NCBI GenBank assembly: GCA_039566865.1
Contig: CM076958.1
Location: 9,152,501 to 9,216,500, forward strand
DNA: 64,000 bases
Source of the DNA: Aurelia coerulea
Lineage: Eukaryota; Cnidaria; Scyphozoa; Semaeostomeae; Ulmaridae
Direction of reading: 5' to 3'
A program made the position numbers and the translations under genes. Within the stretch, counting starts at the first letter, position 1. Every line of letters starts with the position of its first letter. Shown in pieces: positions 23,834 to 36,100 of this stretch. Under the pieces are notes generated by a model. The model was given only the letters and a program-made list of their open reading frames with translations. It was not told the DNA's origin and made no database searches.

Positions 23834-24463
23834 CAGGGGCGGATCTAGCCTAAAATCTGACCGTGGCTCGGGAGCGCGAAGCGCGACCAAAGGAAGGAAG
23901 GGCAGCGAGCGCGAGCGCGAGCTACACAGGGGTCCGGGGGCATAGCCCCCGGAAAAATTTTTGGGGGCCACGCCCTTTAAATCGTCGGAAACGCCCTATC
24001 TGACAGTCTGTTGTCAAAAAGTTAGAGTATAACTGTAGTAAGTGAGTGCCACAAAACAGAGAGAAATAATCAAGAGGGAAAAGGAACGATGTATGAATCA
24101 CCGGGGAGGGAGGGGCGGGTACTTTGCTGACGGGATGTGCACTTCTTTCCGGGTATCGTTTCGCCCTTTTTTAACGCCGGTTATCAAAAGAAGGCAATTT
24201 TCCTAAAGCCGGTTGTCAAGTGTCATCTCATTATTTTTTGACAAATTTTTACGTTTTGGAGTTTATTTTTCGCCAATTTTTTCTAATGCCGGCTATCGTT
24301 TAGAGGGAAAATTCTAAAGCCGGGTAAAAAGAATCTTTTCTGGAGGAGTGCACACCCCCTTACAACTGAAAGTCAAGTACGCCCCCTAGGATGACTCATT
24401 CATCCTAATCGTTCCCGTATAGGTAAACTATTTTATCCCAGATTAAATAGCAATGTTTTTATA

Positions 24464-25072
24464 TGTGACGCACAAATGTACTCTAGGGACACGGGACCTG
24501 TTGTCCCCTGTGTATTAAATTTGGTTGTTTTTCATCTGTTAAGTTGTTTACGTCGTATAGTTGTTTTGTTCATTTGGTTCAGTAATATAGTGACACGTAG
24601 CATAGTTGTAAGCCTCGGTTCGATGCTCGTAGCTATAAAAGCGAAGCGCGCCTTGCTTTCGGGGCTTCTAGAGACAGTGAAGGTGAACATGATAGAAGAC
24701 CGGGACACGAAGAAACTTTGGCAGCACGCGGTGGCATTTGCTTTGGATTTTGCTGAGCCTTTATAGCTACGAGGAAATAAAGTTTGTAAGTATAATTGAC
24801 CCTGTTGTATTGTATTAATTTCTTCATATTCTGTATTCTTCGTTATTCCTTGTGTATGCATTATTCGTTAGTTTCTTATTCGTTTTGATTATGCTTCGTT
24901 TATGCGTATATTTGGTCTATTTGAAGTTGATTTGAGTTTATTTTATTGTAGCAAACCGCATCATTTTAAGCCTAAAGCCAGTGGTTATTATTGCTTTGGT
25001 TCTTGGGTTTTGGGCTTTGGATGTGAGTTGGAAAATTCCCCTGTAGCGATGCTTTAGAGATTCGTGGCTACA
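24464..25072 (+). repeat. BEL-1 5' LTR
   Basis: It runs TGTGACGCAC to GTGGCTACA, with TG...CA ends. It includes AGCTATAAAAGCG (TATA-like, about 24630) and AATAAAG (24775), placing a promoter and a poly(A) signal inside the LTR. The short ORFs across it are not genes. Confidence 0.92.
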
Positions 25073-25088
25073 TCAGTTTGAAACTTTC

Positions 25089-28000
25089 ATGATGGATGAG
25101 CAAGAAAACTTTGGAATATCAGATGAGTATTTGGTGATGTCAGATTCAGAGTCCCGTAACAGAAGACGAATAGATGCCGAAGAACGAAGAAGGCTGAAAC
25201 AGACGAGAGCAAATGCGAAGCGTGGGTTTACGAGAGCACTGAACCGAGTGGCAGAAACCATGCTGGCCGAATCGTCCCTCTCTGAAGTGATCACGAGTGA
25301 AATCAACTTGAAAACAGCCTTTGACGAATTCTGTCGTGCATGTGAGCTCTATCGCGATTCTCTTGTCGAAGAAGACGATTTGGATGAAAGCCGTGCATAT
25401 TTTCACGAAGCCGAAGTGAGATTTCTGGCGATGAAAGACCGTATAGCCCTACGTTTTGAGCAAATTCAGCAGCCTGGTCAAGCAGACAGAGAGCATGATA
25501 TTACCCCTGAAGACTCGGTAAGCCAAATTCATTCTACTAATGATTCTTGTAAGTCTTCTAGATCATCGATGCGTTCCAGTGAGCGACTTCTACAGGAAAC
25601 ACGATTGACAAATGCTACAAGAAGGGCATCGTTGATGGCAGAGGCATCATTTTTGAAGATGAAACAGTCACTTGCAAATCGAGAGATACAGTTGCAACAA
25701 CAAAGAGAGGATTTGGAAATGGAGATACAGTTGAGGAAACTTGAAGCAGAGGATGAAGTTTGCAATGATTTTGAGACCGTGATATCACATGCTCAGTCTG
25801 CAACTCAGTATGTTGGACGTGGACAAGTGAACCCCCATGTACACTCCGCTCCTCCACAGTTGCAGATGCCTGGTGTGTCGCGCAGTGTCATCTCACGCAG
25901 TGGCAGTCAAGGTCATGTGATTGGTGCTCCTCCTCAGTTGTCAGTGAGTCAGTCCTTTGGTGAGCCAGTGAATCCCCATGTCCAGTCCGCTCCTCCACAG
26001 TTGCAGATGCCTGGTGTGTCGCGCAGTGTCATCTCACGCAGTGGCGTTCAAGGTCATGTGATTGGTGCTCCTCCTCAGTTGTCAGTGAGTCAGTCCTTTG
26101 GTGAGCCAGTGAATCCCCATGTCCAGTCCGCTCCTCCACAGTTGCAGATGCCTGGTGTGTCGCGCAGTGTCATCTCACGCAGTGGCGTTCAAGGTCATGT
26201 GATTGGTGCTCCTCCTCAGTTGTCAGTGAGTCAGTCCTTTGGTGAGCCAGTGAATCCCCATGTCCAGTCCGCTCCTCCACAGTTGCAGATGCCTGGTGTG
26301 TCGCGCAGTGTCATCTCACGCAGTGGCGTTCAAGGTCATGTGATTGGTGCTCCTCCTCAGTTGTCAGTGAGTCAGTCCTTTGGTGAGCCAGTGAATCCCC
26401 ATGTCCAGTCCGCTCCTCCACAGTTGCAGATGCCTGGTGTGTCGCGCAGTGTCATCTCACGCAGTGGCGTTCAAGGTCATGTGATTGGTGCTCCTCCTCA
26501 GTTGTCAGTGAGTCAGTCCTTTGGTGAGCCAGTGAATCCCCATGTCCAGTCCGCTCCTCCACAGTTGCAGATGCCTGGTGTGTCGCGCAGTGTCATCTCA
26601 CGCAGTGGCGTTCAAGGTCATGTGATTGGTGCTCCTCCTCAGTTGTCAGTGAGTCAGTCCTTTGGTGAGCCAGTGAATCCCCATGTCCAGTCCGCTCCTC
26701 CACAGTTGCAGATGCCTGGTGTGTCGCGCAGTGTCATCTCACGCAGTGGCGTTCAAGGTCATGTGATTGGTGCTCCTCCTCAGTTGTCAGTGAGTCAGTC
26801 CTTTGGTGAGCCAGTGAATCCCCATGTACACTCCGCTCCTCCACAGTTGCCAGATGCCTGGTGTGTCGCACAGTGTCATCTCACGCAGTGGCGTTCAAGG
26901 TCATGTGATTGGTGCTCCTCCTCAGTTGTCAGTGAGTCAGTCCTTTGGTGAGCCAGTGAATCCCCATGTCCAGTCCGCTCCTCCACAGTTGCAGATGCCT
27001 GGTGTGTCGCGCAGTGTCATCTCACGCAGTGGCGTTCAAGGTCATGTGATTGGTGCTCCTCCTCAGTTGTCAGTGAGTCAGTCCTTTGGTGAGCCAGTGA
27101 ATCCCAATGTCCAGTCCGCTCCTCCACAGTTGCCCATGCCTGGTGTGTCGCGCAGTGGTGAACAAGATCATGATTTTGGTGCTCCTTCACAGTTACCATT
27201 TCCTTGCATGCAACAAGAATCACTGCAGCACCATGACATGAATGTTTCCCCAGAAGAAAGCATCTCCATGCAAAATGAAATAAATGACTCAGGTATTGAA
27301 TATCTTGAAACTATGCGTAAATTAGCTGCTGCAACATTGCTACCAAAATCTGAACTGATGACATTTGATGGTGATCCTTTAAAATATTTCTCTTTCATAA
27401 AATCCTTTGAAAATAATGTGGAAAAAGATCTTTGTGATTCTAGCAGGCAGCTTCAACTTCTCATTCAATACTGTACTGGAAAGGCAAAGAAGGTGATAGA
27501 AAATTGCATTTTGCTGAGCCCATCAGAAGGATACAAGGAGGCCAAGAAGTTGCTGGCAGAAAGATTTGGAAATGTGTACAAAGTGACTAATTCTTGGATA
27601 TGCAAAGTGACGAATGGACCAATGATAAAACCTGGTGATCGAGAAGCATTGATTGATCTGGCAGATGATTTACACAATTGTGAACTTACACTCAAGGCAA
27701 CAGGGAGACTGAATCAAGTCAACAATGAAGACTGCTTAGTGAAGATTCTGGAGAGATGTCCTGCTTTTGTCAAATCTCGCTGGCAATCAAGGGTTTATGA
27801 ATTCCGAGAGCGTGGACACAACCCAAACATCGAAGATGTTAGAAAATTGGTGAGAATGGTAGCTGTTGAAAAGAACGACCCTGTATTTGGTGCACTCATG
27901 GAAAGGGATGGCAGTAAGCAGGCAACAAGGGACAAACGCATGAGACGACCTGGACATGTTGCTGATAAGTCAAGCCACAGCAGGCACGTGAACTTCAACA

Positions 28001-31000
28001 TCCAGACAAATGCTGACCAGAAACCAAATGACAATGAAGGCAATGCAAGATGCTATCTTTGTGAAGGCAAGCATAAACTAGAAGTATGTGAAGATTTCAA
28101 AGGCAAAACTGGCGTGGAACAACTCCAATTAATTCGTTCTCGCAAACTGTGTGACAACTGTTTGTCTTCGAGTCACTTCTCAGCTGGCTGCAAGCGTCGA
28201 AACAGAATGCAAAGTGCCTGGTTGTCCTTTGAGAAGAAAACACATGACATCGTTACATGAAGCAGTTATGGCTTTCGAGAAGAAACGTCGAGAGACGACA
28301 ATATCTGGAGCAGCTACAGATCAGCAGCAGTCCAGAAGAACAAATCAAAGTCAGTTTGTTGGATCGAATATGCACACTGGGGCCGGATATAGCAAAGGAT
28401 TGACAATTGTGCCAGTAAAGATCAAAGGAAATGGACAGAGCAAGGTGATATGTACATATGCTATGCTAGATACTGGCTCAACTGCTTCATTCTGCACAGA
28501 GGACATCTTGAAGAAGCTTGGAATCTCTGGAACACGATGCAAAATGTCTTTGGCTACAGTTAACAATGAAGAGCAACATGAATGTGTCATGGTCAACTTG
28601 GATGTCATGGATCTGGACGAGAATGTCATGATTGAAGTCCCAAATGCCTTCTCTGTGAAGAAACTGAATGTGTCATTGGAATCAATCACAAAGCAAGATG
28701 ATGTAGACAATTGGCCCTACCTGCATGGTGTAACAGTCCCAAGGGCACTTGCGAATCAAGATGTTGGTCTCCTTATTGGTGTGGATGTGCCAGAGGCGTT
28801 GCAACCAGAAGAGATTAGAAGAGCACAAAATGGTGGACCTTATGCAGTGAAGACGAAATTCGGTTGGACGCTTAATGGACCACTTTGGAGATATGGTAAA
28901 AACCGTAAGCAATGCTATCTCATTTCTTCCTGCGAAAATGATGACACGTTAGAGAAACAATTCAAGCAGTACATCAATCGTGACTTTTGTGAATCAACTG
29001 CTGACAACAACTGCAAAGCGATGTCGATGGAAGATAAGAAGGCACTAGCAGTACTCGATGACACAGCCAAACTTATTGATGGGCATTATCAACTTGCTAT
29101 ACCGTGGAGAGACATCCAACCATGTCTGCCAAACAACAAATCAGTGGCGGAACACAGACTGAAACACCTGAAGAGGAAGTTGTCAAGGGATGTTGGCCTC
29201 TGTGAGAAGTATACCAACTTTATTGATGATCTCATGGTGAAAGACCACGCAAGAAAGGTTCCTCAAGGTCAGATCAGTAGAAATGATGGAGCGGTTTGGT
29301 ATCTACCACATCACAATGTGCTCAATCCGAAGAAGCCCGAGAAAGTCAGAATAGTTTTCGACTGTGCAGCAACATACCGTGGGAAATCACTGAATGACAA
29401 TGTACTGCAAGGCCCTGACTTCACGAATTCACTTGTTGGTGTTTTACTCCGATTCCGTCAAGAATCAGTGGCACTGATGGCAGATGTTGAATCCATGTTC
29501 CACCAGGTACGTGTTCACCCAAATGATGTTGATGCATTGCGCTTCCTTTGGTTTCCCCATGGTGATTTAAGCAAAGATCCAGAAGAGTATCAGATGCTCG
29601 TCCATTTGTTTGGTGGTGTATGGTCGCCATGCTGTGCAAGCTATGCTCTGAGGAAGACAGCTGTCGACAATGCAGACCGATATGCCTTTGAAGTCACTGA
29701 AACTGTGCGCAGAAATTTCTACGTGGATGACCTGTTGAAGTCAGTCAAGGATACACAATCTGCAATCAAAATGTACAAAGAAGTTACTGAGCTGCTATCT
29801 CATGGAGGATTCCATCTGACGAAGTGGACAAGTAACAAGCGAGAAGTATTGGAGGTCATTCCAGACTCTGAGTTATCAAAGGAACTGAAGAATGTAGATT
29901 TTGAAAAGGACACGCTCCCAACTGAAAGAGCCTTGGGTCTCCAATGGAATACAGAAAAAGATAAATTTCAATACAACATTGGTTTCAAGGACAAACCAGA
30001 CACAAGACGAGGTATATTGAGCATCGTATCATCAGTGTATGACCCCCTTGGATTTGTCTCACCGTTTATCCTTCGAGCAAAGATGATTCTACATCAGTTA
30101 TGTCGGAAGAAGCTTGCATGGGATGATCCTGCCCCAGAAGAAGAACTTCAATGTTGGAAGCAATGGCTTGCAGAACTACAAACACTTCAAGAATTTTCTG
30201 TTGACAGATGCTTCAAGCCAGAAACATTTGGTGAACCAAACATGACAGAGCTACACCATTTCTCAGATGCTTCTGAAGCAGGTTATGGAGCAGTCTCATA
30301 TATCAGAATGACTAATAACAAAGGCGCGGTTCACTGTGCATTCGTAACTGGAAAGTCACGACTATCCCCTTATTATATGACAATTCCACGTCTTGAGTTA
30401 TCAGCAGCTACAGCGGCAGTGAAATTGGACCAAATGATCAGAAAGGAGCTCGACTGCGAAATCAACAAATCATTCTTTTGGACTGATAGCCAAGCAGTTT
30501 TGAGGTACATTTACAATGAAAACAGAAGATTCCAGGCATTCGTTGCAAACAGGCTGACAATCATACATAATGGCTCTGACCCAGAACAGAAGCCTGGCCT
30601 GCAAAAGATGGCAGATTTACCATCAGATCGAGTCAATCCTGGTATGCCTCCGTTTACGTATGTTGGATACGACTGTTTTGGACCGTTCACGGTGAAGAGA
30701 AGACGTTGTCAAGAAAAAAGGTATGGTGTACTTTTCACATGTTTGGCAGTTCGTGCTGTTCATATCGAAGTAATTCATGGTATGGATACAGATTCCTTCA
30801 TTCATGCATTAAAGCGCTTCATGTCAAGAAGAGGTCGACCACAAGAATTGAGATCTGACAATGGAACAAACTTTGTTGGTGGCAATCGTGAACTCAAGGA
30901 AGCAATAGATCAATGGAATAAAGACAAACTACATCAGCACTTTCTGCAGCAGGAAATCAAATGGATTCCAAACCCTCCAAAAGCTTCTCATATGGGTGGA

Positions 31001-31561
31001 GTATGGGAACGAATCATCAGATCAACAAGAAAGATAATGCAGGCACTTCTTCGAGAGCAGCTGCTGGATGACGAAGGACTTCAGACCCTCTTCTGCGAGA
31101 TTGAGTCGATCATCAATGGAAGACCATTAACCAAAGTGTCCGATGACCCAAAAGATGCCAATGCCCTGACACCAAACCATCTTTTGCTTCTGAAATCAAA
31201 TGAATGTTTTTCACCTGGCATTTTCGTGAAATCTGATAGCTATTCAAGAAGAAGATGGAGACAAGTGCAATATCTTGCTGACATTTTTTGGAGAAGATGG
31301 ACGAGAGAGTACTTACCTATATTGCAGATGAGACAAAAATGGCAAACTGTCAAGCGAAACTTAGCCGTCGATGACATTGTTTTGGTGATGGATGAATCAT
31401 TACCAAGAGGTTCTTGGCCTTTGGGAAGAGTGACTGAGGTGACAAAGGGAAGAGACGGTCTGGTTCGTTCTGTGAAGGTGAAGACAAGCAAATCAGAACT
31501 TTTGCGACCTATAGACAAGCTATGCCTTCTTGAAGCAGCGGAAGATAGAGAAAATAGATGA
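25089..31561 (+). pseudogene. BEL-1 Gag-Pol polyprotein (two frameshifts, internal deletion)
   Basis: Gag starts at ATG 25089. A ten-unit repeat region follows, then the gag core and a Cys-rich knuckle region (RCYLCEGKHKLEVC, CDNCLSSSHF). Pol has an aspartic protease (LDTGSTASFC), RT with YVDD (about 29720), RNase H (FSDASEAGYG, WTDSQAV) and a DDE integrase core (VGYDCFGPF, RSDNGTNF, GVWERIIRS) ending PIDKLCLLE. Frame changes occur near 26850 (extra C in repeat unit 8) and near 28200 (A run). Between RNase H and the DDE core (about 30590) the usual H2C2 zinc-binding region is missing without loss of frame. BEL elements normally have one continuous ORF, so this copy cannot make a normal polyprotein. 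Confidence 0.9.
25828..27170 (+). repeat. Ten 141-bp tandem repeats inside BEL-1 gag
   Basis: The units start at 25828 and recur every 141 bp (142 once, at the frameshift) to about 27170. Each encodes 47 residues with VNPHVQSAPPQLQMPGVSRS and HVIGAPPQLSVSQSFGE. Units 2-7 look identical; the first and last are diverged. The repeat is Pro, Gln and Ser rich. Confidence 0.93.
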
Positions 31562-31629
31562 GAAGGATATTTGTGCTTGAGATCAAGAAAAGGAAACAGT
31601 TACCGTCTGGTCCACTGTTTGAGGCCGGA

Positions 31630-32238
31630 TGTGACGCACAAATGTACTCTAGGGACACGGGACCTGTTGTCACCTGTGTATTAAATTTGGTTGTTTTTCA
31701 TCTGTTAAGTTGTTTACGTCGTATAGTTGTTTTGTTCATTTGGTTCAGTAATATAGTGACACGTAGCATAGTTGTAAGCCTCGGTTCGATGCTCGTAGCT
31801 ATAAAAGCGAAGCGCGCCTTGCTTTCGGGGCTTCTAGAGACAGTGAAGGTGAACATGATAGAAGACCGGGACACGAAGAAACTTTGGCAGCACGCGGTGG
31901 CATTTGCTTTGGATTTTGCTGAGCCTTTATAGCTACGAGGAAATAAAGTTTGTAAGTATAATTGACCCTGTTGTATTGTATTAATTTCTTCATATTCTGT
32001 ATTCTTCGTTATTCCTTGTGTATGCATTATTCGTTAGTTTCTTATTCGTTTTGATTATGCTTCGTTTATGCGTATATTTGGTCTATTTGAAGTTGATTTG
32101 AGTTTATTTTATTGTAGCAAACCGCATCATTTTAAGCCTAAAGCCAGTGGTTATTATTGCTTTGGTTCTTGGGTTTTGGGCTTTGGATGTGAGTTGGAAA
32201 ATTCCCCTGTAGCGATGCTTTAGAGATTCGTGGCTACA
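31630..32238 (+). repeat. BEL-1 3' LTR
   Basis: It matches the 5' LTR except for an A in TTGTCACCTG. It is preceded by GAGGCCGGA and followed by TTATA. Confidence 0.92.
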
Positions 32239-33639
32239 TTATATGTTTCAAAATTGCAGTTTCGTACACAGTTGTTAGCGGTTTCTTGTAAACAATGCTT
32301 GCAGCTTCCTCAAAATTTTGAAGGTGATTTTCCTTCCTCGATGGAAGATTTGATCTTACTATCTGTCTCAAAATTCAAGAAAAATCTTCTGATCGACAGA
32401 TAATTCAATTATTTACTGTCTTGAAACTTCTACTTATAATAGATATTTGTTTAGGGCATAGAAATAAAATTCTATAGAATTCTCGAATGTAGAAAACAAT
32501 ACAGAGATACCTGCTGACTGCTTTTGACAAGCTCGTGCTCGTGCCTGGATTGTTCCGAAATATTTATCTTTTTAAAACCATAAAGCTCACAGGAAGTCCC
32601 AAGCTCTGATCAAAGATCAAACATGTCAAATGAAATACAGTTCTAACCGCAATTTTTGCCCTTGATGATATTTGATAATATACCGACTTAGATCAGTGAT
32701 ACCAACCTACTGCACTCGGGACTGAACTAGGCCATAGATAGCGTACGACGACACCGTCCAGCTTTGAGCCATCAGAAATGGCATTTTACTAAACTGGTAC
32801 ATTTTCAGGCAGCTGTTAGCATCTCCATGGTCTGCAGGCATTGTCGATGTAAACATTCGAGCTCTCCTTGTGACTTCCGTGTGCCTTTCTTCTAAGATAC
32901 TCGGCAACTTTTGGCCAGACACTTTTACTGTGAGCCGCCATTATGCAGGACACGAGAGATCATAATTCTATCAGATTGTGCAGAACAAGTGAAGACTGGG
33001 AGACAGTTTCACTTGATTGGTAGATGGTTGGCTCATCTGAATTTCTATTGGCCTGCTCTGTTTTTCAAAATGAAGAGTGGCTGTCCGTGGCTCCCGCCAT
33101 TTTTCACTTGAATTTGCTGCACGATGATTGGTTGAATCCTGAAGACCGTGGCTCAGATCTGCCAAGTGTGGCTCCCGCCAATATTCAAATCTTTTAAAAG
33201 TCATTCAGTGATTGGCTGTAAGGATCTTGCAGCTGCCGTATGAGTGGTTACGATTTTGGACTTAGTGGCCCTTATTCATTGAGTTGGATGAGGAAAATGC
33301 TTTCTTTTGAGCGCTGCCGAGACAATTCTAACGTCGATTTTGTTTTAGAATATCTTTTCGCGATTTTGATAGAATGTTGAAGAATAATTAAATCTTTGAA
33401 AATCTGACCGTGGCTTGAGCGACCTTCGCCACCCCCTAGATCCGCCCCTGAAGCCATTGATGCAAATTATGACTGTTTGTGAACTAAAGTTCACAAGAAC
33501 TTTTGAACTATGAACATTAACTACAGTACCTGTACCTGAAAAGTAAGATAGGAATAGCAGCATTTGATGAATAATATTTACTACTAGTCTAATAATAAGA
33601 TCTGTGATATGATCTTCCCTTGGTAAAATAATTGGACAG
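32239..33639. other. Rest of the TIR element and flank
   Basis: No gene. Repeated GTGGCTCCCGCCA motifs and the right terminus of the CAGGGGCGGATCTAG element (to 33450) are present. After that comes about 190 bp of unassigned sequence. Confidence 0.5.
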
Positions 33640-34713
33640 CGAGATTCTAGCCTGCGTGCAGCCTCAGCCTCAACTCCTCCTCAAAGGAAAAGTAGAGTCT
33701 GCGCAACAACGAAACAAAGCTCGTACTGCCTCGCTTGGATCATCGGTGGTAATTAATTTTGATTGTTTATTGATTGTGTATGATCCAATCAAATCCATCT
33801 GGCAACTTTCTGCCAGATTGGTTTGATTGTAGTTTATATTGTTGACATCGGCGTAGGGGAAGATAAAATTTGGGGGGGGGGCTGCCCGACAAAAAATCCA
33901 TTGTTTGAGAAAATTTTGCCCGACTTGAGGCGGATTTCCGCCCGATTATGGCTGATTTTTGCAAATTTTTCTGACGTTGGGGGGGCTGCAGCCCCCCTTT
34001 GCCCCCTATCTCCTACGCCTATGATTGTTGATTGTTCACTGCCTTTCTGCATACAAATTTTGAATCGCGCGGTGCGAAAAAAAGCAATGAACGAACCTCA
34101 CAGACTTTAAAATAGCCAAGAGTTTGCTCGTGTCAAATTGTCTGAATTGCAGTTGTCATCAAGGCCACAGCCTTCGTCTCTTGAAGTGAAACAACGTGAA
34201 ATTTGCCTTGTTGGCGAGACGCAACAAAACCGATATTTGAATGTAAGAAATTCATAAATAGTAGGGGCAGTGTTTCTCCAAAAAAACTATTGTAAATTCA
34301 AATTACAAAAGAAAAGTGAATGTCGTTTATGGACGGCAAGAACATTTCAATGGGTGAATACCAAATTGATAAATTCAGTTTATATTTCATCATAATAGGC
34401 TTCCTTCAGGCAAGAGCGTCGAAGCAAATATATTTCAGTTTCATTTCATCAGGAAAATTATGTTCAAGCAATTACCAATCTTGGATCTCGTGGGATTTCC
34501 TGCGGTTTTATTCACAGATTTATGCGAGGATTTATGCATTCAATAGGTATCACGCGCTATGAAGCGGCTCACATCTGCTTTGCCGCGCGTCGAGAATATC
34601 AGACAGAGGCTTACCAGTTTTGCAGCGTCAGCGTAGTAGCTTTACTTCGTTGTTGCGCAGACTCTATTTTTCCTTTGAGGAGGAGTTGAGGCTGCACACA
34701 GGCTACGAGATTC
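33640..34713. mobile_element. TIR element, 1058 bp, 8-bp TSD CGAGATTC
   Basis: The element 33648-34705 has TIRs of about 70 bp (TAGCCTGCGTGCAGCCTCAG and its inverted partner TAGCCTGTGTGCAGCCTCAA). It is flanked by an exact CGAGATTC duplication (33640-33647 and 34706-34713). The left TIR has a 6-bp CCTCAG duplication. It is non-coding and contains the nested MITE at 33846. Confidence 0.85.
33838..34031. mobile_element. MITE, 178 bp, with 8-bp TSD ATTGTTGA
   Basis: The element 33846-34023 starts CATCGGCGTAGGGGAAG and ends CTCCTACGCCTATG. ATTGTTGA flanks it exactly at 33838-33845 and 34024-34031. It is the same family, in inverted orientation, as the MITE in HECT-B exon 8 (43594-43769). The 8-bp duplication suggests hAT-type mobilisation. 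Confidence 0.88.
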
Positions 34714-34859
34714 AAAATCAAGAGGGGCATTTTCTAGCCTCCCTCGGCAACGCAATAACTTGTTTTCATCTTCTTAAACGTTCAAATTTGTTTTCAAGTT
34801 ATCAAAGTTTTTGTCATCACGAATTTGTTGTTGAGCCGACAAAAGCAATTTTAGGGCTA

Positions 34860-35345
34860 TCTGTAAAACATGGAGTGTGGAATGATGGAATGGAATGATA
34901 GAATGGAATAATGGAATAGAATGATGGAATCGAATGATGGAATGGAATGGTATATATGGAATAGTAGATATGGAATAGCCAAACTACTGGTCACTTTGGG
35001 AAAAAATTACACCAATGTGTTCCTCAAGATCTTCTTAGTTTATTTTGCATATGTTTTCTTGAAAGTCTCATGAAATTCCCTTAAATTTCGACTAAAACAA
35101 CAAGCATGATAACAGTCTGTGTGGGCAGACATCAGTTAAGTCGTTTAATGATGTGAGTTGTAGGGAAAAAATCTGTAAAACATGGAGTGATGGAATGGAA
35201 TGGAATGGAATGGTCGACATGGAATAGCCAAACTATTGGTCGGTTTTGAATAAAATTACACCAATGTGTTCCTCTCGATCTCTTCAGTTCATTTAGCGCA
35301 TATTTTCTTGAAAATATGTTGGAATTCCTTCAGATTTCAACTGAA
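34860..35345 (+). repeat. Two tandem copies of a GGAAT-containing repeat
   Basis: GTAAAACATGGAGTG starts both copies (about 34862 and 35176). Each has a (GGAAT)n tract, then TGGAATAGCCAAACTA and ATTACACCAATGTGTTCCTC. The spacing is about 314 bp. Confidence 0.75.
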
Positions 35346-36100
35346 ACAAAATTGGATCTATGCTAGGCTCGCGTGAACACAGCTGTGGAATGTTGAGAAG
35401 TGACAGGGATCAATGACAGTTTTAATCCTTATCTTGTAATGGCGCCAAGATCATTTTTAACATAAACGGGGGTTCGTAAGAAACTTTAGACAACAGCAAA
35501 TTGAGTTATTGCTGCCCTCATGCACTCACTCGCTATTGTTTGAAAACAATGCCCAGTTGTTCATCATTTGCACAGTTTGTGGTATTGTTTAGATTTCATT
35601 TCGCATTGTGCAACTGTGAACTGAACTGCGTCGATTTTTCAAAAGCTATGCTTCACCACGTTGTGACTTTCGTCGAAGAATCCATAGTTTTACGCCGCTA
35701 TCATATTTTGTCTGTGCAGCAGGCTTCACCATGGTGGGTTTTACATACACGATTGTCATTTAGAGCATGAACACTGCCTTCAAAATGCTATGAAAATGGA
35801 TAACTTTAACGCAGATTGTACCACAGATTGTTTGATCTTACTGGTTACGTTGGACGCCCTGTTTAGAAAACAGAATGATTCTGAAAAATAGTGCAAATTT
35901 GATAGACTCCAAGAAACTCTTAGTAGCAAGAAGCTTTTTTGAGCTCCAGAAAAATAAATTATATTTTCGTAATGGTCTGGAACACAGGCTATTTTGAGCC
36001 CCAAGTGCTTATTACTCAATCTTGGAGACTCCAGAGGGGGCTTTAAGAGAGAGGGTGCTTGTCAGCTAGAGAGGGGGTTTATTCTCAAATGAAAAGGATT
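35346..36100. other. Composite interior, no gene recognised
   Basis: An 89-codon open frame at 35501-35770 (+) has no domain I recognise and no clear splice context. I would not call it. Confidence 0.4.

Larger units (their letters stand above)
24464..32238 (+). mobile_element. BEL-1: BEL/Pao LTR retrotransposon, young but defective
   Basis: The 609-bp LTRs (24464-25072, 31630-32238) differ at one position seen by eye. The target duplication is TTATA (24459-24463 and 32239-32243). The internal region encodes Gag and Pol in three frames and lacks part of Pol. Near-identical LTRs indicate a recent insertion. Confidence 0.93.
23834..33450. mobile_element. TIR element containing the BEL-1 insertion
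   Basis: The ends are a perfect 15-bp inverted repeat, CAGGGGCGGATCTAG (23834) and CTAGATCCGCCCCTG (ending 33450). Both subterminal regions hold AAATCTGACCGTGGCT. The flanks share AAGCC (23829-23833 and 33451-33455), a possible 5-bp duplication. Without the BEL element it would be about 1.8 kb and non-coding. Sub-repeats with GTGGCTCCCGCCA occur at 33088 and 33168. Confidence 0.6.

Noticed and set aside
24476..24861. ORFs inside the BEL-1 LTR, repeated at 31558-32027
   Set aside because: They lie wholly within the LTR and show no known domain; duplicated only because the LTR is.
25089..28260. Numerous overlapping ORFs in other frames across the gag repeats
   Set aside because: Shadows of the 141-bp repeat and of the gag frame.
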